Assembly: GCA_022419385.1 (NCBI GenBank)
Contig: JAJUBI010000007.1
Location: 1,521,768 to 1,585,767, forward strand
DNA from: Paraconiothyrium sp. Pb-2020
Lineage: Eukaryota > Ascomycota > Dothideomycetes > Pleosporales > Didymosphaeriaceae
Reading direction: 5' to 3'
Length of the DNA: 64,000 bases
Shown here: positions 32,835 through 40,955 of the stretch, in pieces
How the letters are laid out: each line of letters opens with the position of its first letter
Numbering within the stretch: position 1 is the first letter of the stretch
The notes under the pieces: generated by a model
Seen by the model: the letters and a program-made list of their open reading frames with translations, nothing else
The model's database searches: none
What the model was told of the DNA's origin: nothing
Position numbers and translations under genes: made by a program

Positions 32835-33897
32835 CTACCACTGAGTGGTGGCGCCCTCGGTGGCGGGAGCCTCAGCACCCCAGCCCTCGTTGCCAGTCTG
32901 AGCAGCGCCGGTAGTGGCGGCCCAGTCAGAGGCATCAGCGTCCCAGCTGGCGCCAGCAGGGGCAGCAGCCTGCGAAGTGAAAGCAGCACCGGCGGTGGCA
33001 CCGGAGACCTCCCACTCGCTGGTGAAGCCAGCCTCAACGGGGCCAGTGCCGACCTCGTCAGCGCCGGGGACCTTGGCCTCCTCAACGCCGGCGGAGTCCT
33101 TGTTCTCCTCGGCCTCAGGGTCGCGGTAGAAGTACAGATCGGTCATGATGTCCCACTCAGTCTCGCGGCTGGCGAGGGTGCCACGGAGGCGGAGGACCTC
33201 ACGGGCGAGCATCCACCAGACGAGACCGATGGAGTGACGGCCCTTGTTGTTGGTGGGGATGGCAACGTCGACGTACTCGGTGGGGGAGTCAGTGTCGCAG
33301 AGGGCCTGCGAAGATTAGCATCCATCTTTAAAAGGTCTTTTAGAGCGGTCCGAACGTACAATGACGGGAATGTTGACGTAGGAAGCCTCCTTGATAGCCT
33401 GAGCATCGGTACGGGGGTCGGTGACGATGATCAAGCGCGGCTCGCGGAAAGAGCGGGTGATGTAGTTAGTGAAGTTACCGGGGGTGAAACGACCGGCAAT
33501 GGCGACAGCACCAGTGTGGGCAGCGAACTTGAGGACGGCACGCTGGCCGTAGGGACGGGCAGAGATAACGCAGACTGGCCGTTGTTAGATCCCGATTGTC
33601 AAACCGTACTTTGAGAATTTCTGCGGCTCGAGCGGGGCATTGCGAAGTTCTCAAAAAGTCGAGCTACGTACCATCGGCGGGGTTGTCAATGGCGACGATG
33701 ATGCGCGCAGCGAGCACGATCTTCTCCCAGGTTTTGCCAATGTTGATGACATTGATACCGTCAGGGCGCGTCTTCCACAGGTACGGCTCCATGTGCACCT
33801 GGAGGTTCTTGGAACCGAGATGCGCCTGGGCGGCGAGCAGCTGCTCGATGTCCTGCGACGTCGGGTTGAAGATGGCGGGAAGGTTAGAGGGAGCCAT
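32835..33897 (-). CDS. RPS0: 40S ribosomal protein S0 (uS2)
   Basis: Exons 33672-33897, 33360-33574 and 32835-33305 (introns 97 and 54 nt) give 303 aa. The uS2 signatures are plain: HLGSKNLQVHMEPYLWKTR, INVINIGKTWEKIVLAARII, then FTPGNFTNYITRSFREPRLIIVTDPRTD, and DTDSPTEYVDVAIPTNNKG. The C-terminal third is the alanine/glutamate/tryptophan-rich tail (repeats of W plus acidic residues such as GWGAEAPA) found in RPS0/RPSA. Cytosolic small-subunit protein needed for 20S pre-rRNA maturation and 40S stability. It shares a short divergent promoter with the mitochondrial uS15m gene. Confidence 0.96.
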
Positions 33898-34116
33898 CTT
33901 GAAGGTTTGGCGGTCGAAGCGGCTGCTGTCGATATGTTGTTTTGAAGGTTAGACGTGACTGAAGAAATTCATAAGTTCGCGATGTGGTGGACGATATTCG
34001 AGTGGGCGTTCTAGCCTAGTCGGGTAAGGCGAGCGGCGCCGGATGATCTTCGCTTCCGGGCAAGTTTTAGCAGGAGCAACTATCGAACGGCAGCGGAGAG
34101 GCATGCGATCAACATA
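33898..34116. promoter_or_regulatory. Divergent promoter of RPS0 and mitochondrial uS15m
   Basis: Only 219 bp separate the start codons of a cytosolic and a mitochondrial small-subunit ribosomal protein gene. No element was identified with certainty. Confidence 0.5.
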
Positions 34117-35154
34117 ATGCCGCCGCGAATACCCATCGCGACGTGCCTTCGGGCATCAAAGGGTATTTATCTCCTTTACATTGCCAAGAGCTTCACTAAT
34201 CTTCATGTAGCACCCGTCCACGCGACTTCAATTCGCGCTCCCGCCTTCTCCGCAACCGCTGCGCCGAACAAGAAGCATCAGAGCCATGATCCCTACATTG
34301 TCGCGCAGAAGAACAGAAAGAAAGCTGCCAATCTTTCACGCCGTGCAGACCTGGAAGCTGCGCGGGTAGCATCACTGGGTGATCCAGTCCGCGGGAATAG
34401 CACGCCTTATGTCGAGTCCTTCGCCTCAGCCCTGCCCCTCCAATCGGAGGAAGGAACAAAGATGCCTGAAGACAAGAGGCATCTCAACTACGCCTTTGAT
34501 CCCGAGTCTGTGGAGGCCCAGTTGAAGAGCAGCAGGAAAATCGCGGTGCCACTGGACGAGCTGAGACCTCAGGCGGCAGCAAGTCCTACAGGCCCGCTTG
34601 GAATCAATTATGGCAGACAATCCATGCAAGCAGCGCCTGTTCTCTCTAAAGAAGAAATTGAAGCACAGCGAAGCAATGATCACGAACGTGCTACCGAGGC
34701 CATCAAGCGTATCACTGCCCTCGAGAACTCCAGCTCCAAGGACAGAATGCGTGTCAACATTGCGCGATGCGTCAGCACCTTTGGGCGTCACAACACCGAT
34801 GCGATCCTTCCGTCTCGTGCGCCACCGCTACGCGCTGTCAACGACAAGGGACCGCACCCTGTCCGCCCGGAGACGAATGAGAAGGAAATGGCGAAGCGTA
34901 TCGGTGCTGATACTGGATCGTCCGAGGTTCAGATCGCTATCTTGACGGCGAAGATCAAGACCCTGGCAGACTTCCTCGAAACGAGAGGCAAGGGCGACAA
35001 GCACAACAAGAGGAATCTGAGATTGTTGGTGCACAGGCGACAGAAGCTGTTGCAGTATCTGAGGAGAAAAGAACGGGGAGGACCAAGGTGGCAACATTGC
35101 ATTGAGACATTAGGATTGACTGAGGGCACCTGGAGGGGCGAGATCAGTCTGTAA
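34117..35154 (+). CDS. Mitochondrial small-subunit ribosomal protein uS15m
   Basis: Exons 34117-34162 and 34211-35154. The 48-nt intron (GTATTT donor, CACTAAT branch, GTAG acceptor) is in frame without a stop. Splicing gives 329 aa with the presequence MPPRIPIATCLRASKAPVHA, basic and short as expected for mitochondrial import. The uS15 domain is at the C-terminus: DTGSSEVQIAILTAKIK, then DKHNKRNLRLLVHRRQKLLQ and YLRRKERGGPRW. The N-terminal 200 residues are the variable fungal extension, helical and charged. It binds 15S rRNA of the mitoribosome. Yeast counterpart is MRPS28. Confidence 0.92.
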   Translation: MPPRIPIATCLRASKGIYLLYIAKSFTNLHVAPVHATSIRAPAFSATAAPNKKHQSHDPYIVAQKNRKKAANLSRRADLEAARVASLGDPVRGNSTPYVESFASALPLQSEEGTKMPEDKRHLNYAFDPESVEAQLKSSRKIAVPLDELRPQAAASPTGPLGINYGRQSMQAAPVLSKEEIEAQRSNDHERATEAIKRITALENSSSKDRMRVNIARCVSTFGRHNTDAILPSRAPPLRAVNDKGPHPVRPETNEKEMAKRIGADTGSSEVQIAILTAKIKTLADFLETRGKGDKHNKRNLRLLVHRRQKLLQYLRRKERGGPRWQHCIETLGLTEGTWRGEISL

Positions 35155-35630
35155 TATACCATGTAGGAAGACGAAGACCTGTAGACCTTGTATATTGTAC
35201 GAAATACAACAAGAGCATTGAGCGTTGCTCTCTTTTTACGGCTGCACTTCTTCACGTTGGGATCGCAGTTAGAAGAGTTGTATGAAGAGAACGGTGACGC
35301 GAAGAGGACTCGCATGGGAGTATGCGCTGCCGCCGCCCTTCAGCCTTATATGTTGAGTAGGAGCAGCCTCTGACGGTGGATAGATGCTGTTCCATATGTC
35401 GACCTGGTCACCAACAACTACACTCTACACTAGCCACCGTTCGAACCCTTTTCGTACGCCTTCGAGTAGTTATATCGGCGAGTTATGCTCTTATAGTAAG
35501 GATTGTATGTCAGAAGACAGAATCCGGGATCGTCTTTGACAATGAATTTCGACCAGCACGTTCGCCTCCAACCATTAATTCTCAGTGGGTTCGACGCGTA
35601 TCCGCATGATCCAATCGTAAACTCAGGTTG
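35155..35630. other. Interval without a recognisable gene
   Basis: Downstream of uS15m and of the 3' end of the relic that follows. No coding signal. Confidence 0.45.
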
Positions 35631-36640
35631 CTAAATGAAGTTAATAGTGGCAAACGTCCGCTTCACACTGTCTTTATCGATGTGCGTTCGTTTCTTAGTT
35701 GCAGGCGCGCTGTCCACACTTTTCAGGAAGGCTGCATCAGAGAGGTCTTCTAGGTTGAAGCTTAATTGCTTCCACGTCTGTCCGGGTTTGCGGTTCTCTA
35801 TCCTCGGGAGCGAACGTACCAGTTGGCCTTGCGCATCCAGCTCGCTTGCACAAAAGCTTGGTCGTGAGGGCCCATAAGGTTCGCTGGTGGATATTCGTCT
35901 CTGTCATATTTTGCTTCTTGACGGTACATTGCCTTTTGCCACCCCTTTCCTCGATGTTGAGAGCTCCACGTTGCGGTGGCTTTGGCATGCTGTCGATGTG
36001 CGGTGGTAGCGGCCTCTTGTGGGCATGTTATCGTCGCCCACTGCGGATTGACTCAGATCGCTGAACTGTAGTGGTAGCAGGCCTGTCCCCACGCTGCTTT
36101 GCAATCTTTTACATTCTGTGTTGGCCTTGCATTTGCCGCGTATGTCAAAGACGTGACAATCAGCTCGCTAGTCTTCTTCACATTGTTCTTATCACAGGAT
36201 TGGTAACGGATGGTTTTCTTTTGGGCACGCAGGCGCATGGTACTGGAGCGTGATGGGACATTGCATTTCTTTTTGACCCCTCCGTTCTTGGGCCTTAGTT
36301 TGCTTGTTCCGCCGCCAGGTCGAGGCTTCGTGGGTGCTTTCGGGTTACCATCATCGCCCTTCTTACCACTACCCTTCTTAATCTTCTTTGGCGTCTTGAA
36401 GCTTGAGACACCGCTCGGTATCGAGTTTAGAACGTCGAAGACCTTCTTAATATCGTCTGGCACCAGGTCAGTCCCTCCGTAGGGGCTCAGCCACCAATTG
36501 AAAGCTCCTTCCGGGTCTTCTTCTTCAGGGTATATGTACGACGCCAGCTGAGACGCCACGGTAAGCATATCGAGGCCGGCATCAAGGACTTGGCCTACAA
36601 CCGGGATGTCTTCTTTGGGCATTTTGATCACGTGCTGATA
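35631..36640 (-). pseudogene. Broken C-terminal half of a large secreted fungal protein (chitinase-associated type)
   Basis: The reading starts near 36640 (IPVVGQVLDAGLDMLTVAS, then YPEEEDPEGAFNWWLSPYGG and IKKVFDVLNSIPSGVSSFK), passes a basic linker (KKIKKGSGKKGDDGNPKAP) and reaches CKAAWGQACYHYSSAI. A TGA at 36053-36055 stops it there, but the same frame runs on with VNPQWATITCPQEAATTA and YDRDEYPPANLMGP. A one-step frame change at about 35830 restores LPRIENRKPGQTWKQL and the rest to a stop at 35631. The TGA probably replaced an arginine CGA. From memory this layout follows the catalytic part of large GH18 (class V) chitinases in filamentous fungi; I am moderately sure. Confidence 0.65.
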
Positions 36641-36649
36641 GGCAATCCG

Positions 36650-36950
36650 TGGACGTTCGTGGGAAAAGCTTTAGTATTGACTTGTCAGTGTTCTGTTAAG
36701 GTTAAGCGTTAAGTAGTGATGCCTAGGATAGAACTATAGTACGTAATGTAGCTGTTTAATAGCACCAAGTGTAGTTAAACGGTATATTACTTACCTTACT
36801 TCTACCCTCCTACATCTTCTACACCCTTATCTACATACTCTATCTAGCTATCTTCACTAATTATAAATATTATACTACTACTAAGTAACAGTAGGGATAC
36901 CTTCCGCCTCTATAACAAGTATCCTCTCTTCAAGTACGGCCTGCCTGAGG
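36650..36950. repeat. AT-rich insert-like island splitting the relic
   Basis: A stretch rich in TA and TAG/CTA steps (for example 36840-36890) with base composition unlike its GC-rich neighbours. It lies exactly between two coherent relic pieces of one protein family, so it may be a mutated short transposon or other insert. No terminal repeats were found by eye. Confidence 0.45.
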
Positions 36951-36955
36951 ATGAC

Positions 36956-37540
36956 CTAAAACCACGCTTCAAAAGACAATGCCTTCAGATCAATGCACCT
37001 TCCTTGACTTAATGCGGAAGCAGCTCTCTGAGCACTCACCAGGTCTCCCGTGCTGTCGATGAGAATACCGAGTGTCTGTTCCGGTGAACGCCCGCTCCCG
37101 CACAGTTGCGCAACTCTCCTACCAGAAGCGCCGAAAGACTTGATGGTATTGAGCAATGACGATACGGTTGCTACTCCGAAACCATCACCAATATACACGC
37201 TCACCACTATTTCCTTATGGTATGCGGAGACGAAGTTCTCGTCACAACTGTCTTTAGTTCCAAAGAACTTTTGCGGACCCTCTAACACGTTGGCTGTGTC
37301 GGTCGAATTCGCCAGTCATTCGCTTGTGTAATGAACACTCAAACTGCCTTTGCCTTCAGCACCATTGGAAAGGCATGCAGACGCGCTCTCGAGACTACTT
37401 TGGATTAGGCTCGCGTATTTCTTGGGTCGGGCCACTGACGGTAGATCGATTCTAGCTTCGGATGGGTGGTTTTCAAGCGTACAGCTCCTGATAACGTTTG
37501 GGTGAGGATTGTCAGCGTTGGCTCTATCGTAATGGTCCAA
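36956..37540 (-). pseudogene. Upstream relic fragment of the same large secreted protein
   Basis: One frame, broken by a TGA at about 37316-37318, reads SACLSNGAEGKGSLSVHYTSE, stop, LANSTDTANVLEGPQKFFG, CDENFVSAYHKEIVVSVYIG and VAQLCGSGRSPEQTLGILID. These are conserved pieces of the domain that, in memory of related chitinase-type proteins, precedes the YPEEDP...FNWWLSP domain seen in the relic on the other side of the AT-rich island. The piece stops near 36956 (AWF, stop), where the island begins. Order and strand are those expected for one gene. Confidence 0.6.
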
Positions 37541-38482
37541 TATTCCTAGCAGCGGGACGTTTGATTTGTTCGTCTGTGGTGTCTTTACGTACGTATGTTG
37601 GAATCGGGATCGTGGAGTGATTGAGTGACAGAAAATTTCAAGAGCATAGGCTCTCTACAACCCGCTTAGGTTCATCGCAGCGTGGACATGGTAGGCAAGA
37701 CTAAGGTGTAGTACGAGAGAAGATAACACCATCATCATAACATGTGTTGATTATCATTCAAAAAGAGCGACACAGATATCGCACACTTTCACCCACAGAG
37801 CGTTGAAATGAATCAAGAGAGATATACAAGTCAATGCCAGCCTGTACCCTCCACAGATGGTATCCTCTCAAGCAGGCCTTATCATATCACACGTTGCGTC
37901 CGATTGAGGTACACGCCGATACACTGCGCTCAATCTCAACGCGTGCCGCAAATTTGCAGCAAGGCAAACCTATCACGGGCACAGCGTCCTCCGAACGAAG
38001 GACATAGATGTGCGTCTCCTTTCTTGGTAAGCATGATATTACCTCTGTGTATGCCAAGTTATGCATGTGATCCATAGCCGCGATTGAAAACGTGTTCGAA
38101 GTGCATCGTGACCCTGGTCATTTCGATTTAGCCGCAACGTAAAGTAAACTGGTTGTTGGTTCGATTAATCGCCTTACATGCATCTTATATTGATGGTCCA
38201 CGGTAACGGGAACAACGTGCTCGTCGCCGGTGGCTCGTAGCGACATAAAATGATACTCTTCGAATGCCGAGACTGTTTGCGAAATAAGCGCAATAACCGA
38301 TCTTGTATGAGAACTCTATTGTCTGACAGTCGCCTTCGATCCGCCCCCAAAGAGTCCTGCACCTCTCTCATTGCTGAACCCTTCCACCGCAATTACATTC
38401 ATATCAAGCCATTCACTCTCGTCAGACAACTGGGATTCAACTTTCGCACACCGACAGTTCTGTATAAGGCAACAACGCTGCA
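37541..38482. other. Interval without a recognisable gene
   Basis: It may include more relic sequence 5' of the chitinase-type fragment, but I see no convincing protein signal. The end nearest 38483 is promoter space of the next gene. Confidence 0.45.
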
Positions 38483-39277
38483 ATGCCGACGCTCAATGAA
38501 GTAAATTATTCACGCGAAGCGTGCATCAATGCTACCAAGAATTACTACCGATTTCTCACGAAGATGTTTCTTGACGAGGACGAGATCTTAGAACCCCCTG
38601 AAGGAGGCTGGCCGGACATCACGCCAAGTGCTTTACAGCAGCTCGGCAAGACCGAAGAGGTAGCAGCCTTACTGCGCAGTCTGCCCTACCTCCGCACCGA
38701 GTGGGAAGGCCAAGACGCCCAGCCCACTCCCTGGGGCCTTTATGCCAATTGGACTGCCGAAGTTCGTTCCGTCAACAGAGGAAAAGGCAGTATAGAGGAC
38801 ATTAAAGTGGCTACCGAAGGAGTATCATATCCTGACGATATACCGGCCCATGTGGTTGGTCTCACTTCGACGGAGGATGACTATGGTAGATTCCTGCTTG
38901 ACACAGAATTGGGTGTCATCTACGGGATGGAATGCGAAGACGAGATTGCGAACAGATCTTCACGAAGGCCGATTAGGGACGACCCGTATGATTACGCCGA
39001 AGAAAACGAAACAGAATGGCGGGCCGAAGGAAAGGCCTGGGCGATCGCTGACTTCTTTGAGGTTCTAAAAGAGCAATTTCGGAAGCTAAAGTTCATTCCA
39101 ATCAACGGGAAAGAAGTCAAGGATGTATATGAGATGTCAGATGAGAGAACGGAGGAGGGGCTGCGTGAGATTCAGGGGATCTTTCGAGAGTATGGATGGC
39201 CGGATCTATCACGTTACCGTAAGCATGAGTGCATGGCTGCCGTGCGTGAGGCATCTGCGAGGCTAGATTTGAATTAG
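38483..39277 (+). CDS. Unknown conserved-looking soluble protein, 264 aa
   Basis: Single intact frame from MPTLNEVNYSREACINA to ARLDLN. It is acidic, rich in W, Y, E and D, with no signal peptide or membrane segment. The N-terminus looks like a helical region (INATKNYYRFLTKMFLDED) followed by LEPPEGGWPDIT; the centre has a beta-like segment, YGRFLLDTELGVIYGMECED; the C-terminus is helical (GLREIQGIFREYGWPDL). The layout faintly recalls SMI1/KNR4-type proteins, which pair short acidic domains with sequences such as GVIYGM, but I cannot assign it. Coding potential is good because codons and composition are protein-like over the whole length. It lies between relics and a HET gene. Confidence 0.6.
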   Translation: MPTLNEVNYSREACINATKNYYRFLTKMFLDEDEILEPPEGGWPDITPSALQQLGKTEEVAALLRSLPYLRTEWEGQDAQPTPWGLYANWTAEVRSVNRGKGSIEDIKVATEGVSYPDDIPAHVVGLTSTEDDYGRFLLDTELGVIYGMECEDEIANRSSRRPIRDDPYDYAEENETEWRAEGKAWAIADFFEVLKEQFRKLKFIPINGKEVKDVYEMSDERTEEGLREIQGIFREYGWPDLSRYRKHECMAAVREASARLDLN

Positions 39278-39636
39278 GGTACAGGGCTTACCGTCTCCCG
39301 ACGGAACAATAGTTGGTTAAGTATCAACGCCTATTGGGCGCAGATAGAATACTGACGTGCAGACTACGCCGCAATATGTTCGGAGCATTCGCTTGGGAAA
39401 ATCAATGAGCTCGTACATGCCTGCAAGGTACAGATTTAGCTATTGAATCAGATCTCTAATAGATAAATTACTCATGTGGATACGCATGCAATATAACTTG
39501 GGCAAATATTATGTGAGTCTGGTGATCATTAGGACATTCGAGGCTCCCAGGTGCTTCATTTCCCTGGCACATACTAGTGCAAATGCCATTCCTGCATCCA
39601 TCTTGCTTTCCATAGCTCAACCTAAACATAAAGCAA
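39278..39636. other. Intergenic interval
   Basis: No coding signal; contains AT-rich sequence near 39430-39480. Confidence 0.45.
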
Positions 39637-40143
39637 ATGTTTGTATCTGCATTGATTGCAGCAGCACACGCACTCGAGGCAATCATCGTCCAACGTGCGG
39701 CAGGCAGTACCTCCGCGCTCCATATGATGGTCATTCCTCGCGCGACTCCAACAATTACGTCGGATCCCTGGCAATGTGCGACCGAAGACCTCGACCAATA
39801 CTGTAAGCTTCCTCATAAAATAGAAGGTTGACTTGTTGATCTAATGTTCTTACTTTTAGTCGAAGTTCCAAAGCCTACCGGCACCCTCTAATCCGCCATC
39901 AACTCCTAAGCTGCCTCCATAATAGGAGCGTGCAATCCACAGCCTTCTTCAACTTCTGCCTCTGTGATTGCTTGCCCTTACCTGGATCAACACGATGGTG
40001 CGGTTTCACGAGTGCGGCTCCCCCCTCGGTGCTTCCTGAGTATGAGAAGTTGACAATACGGCGAGCTCTTGGTGGTTCGCGCGGCAGTTCGGCGGCGGGG
40101 AGTTGGCACAGGAATGTCCAAATGGGTGGTACCGAGCAATGAT
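39637..40143 (+). pseudogene. Relic of a small secreted fungal protein gene
   Basis: Exon 1 (39637-39802) encodes a signal-like start, MFVSALIAAAHALEA, and WQCATEDLDQY. A clean 57-nt intron (39803-39859, GTAAGC donor, CTAAT branch, TTAG acceptor) leads to FEVPKPTGTL, a family motif, and then a TAA. The expected continuation is still legible: SAINS, second TAA, ASIIGACNPQPSSTSASVIACP, then a frame change to WCGFTSAAPPSVLPEYEK and another to TASSWWFARQFGGGELAQEC. The family is a group of small secreted proteins with the WxCAT...YF.VPKPTG start, whose function is unknown. Two stops and two frame shifts show it is dead, while the intron is still perfect, so decay is probably not very old. Confidence 0.65.
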
Positions 40144-40955
40144 GGTAAGTCGAAATCAAGTTACAAGGACTCATCTTAGGTTTTTCTTGTTTTCTTATGG
40201 AATACAAGTACCGTGTTTAAAACTTGGCTAAGACCTGCACCCAACGAGAATCCTCCGGATATAAGTGTTTATGCTGACTTCTTATCCACGCCCGTGGGAA
40301 CACTGGAGGGGAATATTGGCTAAATGACACAATGACCTTTGCAAGTTGTCACCAAGGTGCGAAGGCGACAAGCTCTACCATACCATTGGAAGCTACATTT
40401 TTGTCGAATTCCGGTGTTGCTGTCCCATCGACTTCTTCGCGCAATGAATAACATAAAGGCGGTACGCAGCTGTCACTGCGTCGAACGTACCTTCTATGTC
40501 TCGATGATTGGGTCTGTAGCTTCTTACCAATGGCAGCCTGAGCAGCTTGAGAACAAATTAATAAACTCATATTCATAAGAACATTGTCAGCGTGTTCATG
40601 GCTGCCAGAACCATCATTATCACGCATTCGCTTGTCAATTTGATTTGAGGCTCACAATTTGGCCCCAGCTTTACGACCCTGCATTCCATTGGGCCAAGCG
40701 ATCAAGGTTTCCATCTGCCTCCACGGAATCCGCGCACAAAACCGGTAAGGCTCAGACTGTAGAGTTGCACCCCGCAATCAGGCAACTTATCTCCTCAATT
40801 TCTCAGCCTTCCTTGCCTGCAAGTTTCCATCAGAAACTCTCATCAAACAATAGAGTCCTGTATAGAGTTCAAGGCACCGCCACCTTGCTCAGCGCATCGC
40901 ATCAGTTAAAGCCAACATCCATATCGCTGCACACCACGACAAAGTGTAGACCAGG
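40144..40955. other. Intergenic interval upstream of the HET gene
   Basis: No coding signal recognised. It ends in the 5' region of the HET-domain gene. Confidence 0.45.

Noticed and set aside
32829..33614. Plus-strand frame of 261 codons
   Set aside because: Antisense to RPS0, spanning its introns; shadow of strong codon bias.
36650..36950. AT-rich island as a named transposon
   Set aside because: No terminal repeats, target duplication or transposase remnant was seen, so only an insert-like island is claimed.
38155..38180. GGTTCGATT motif suggesting a tRNA
   Set aside because: Stems do not pair and no A-box lies upstream.
38483..39277. SMI1/KNR4 assignment of the unknown gene
   Set aside because: Only a vague resemblance; not enough to name it.
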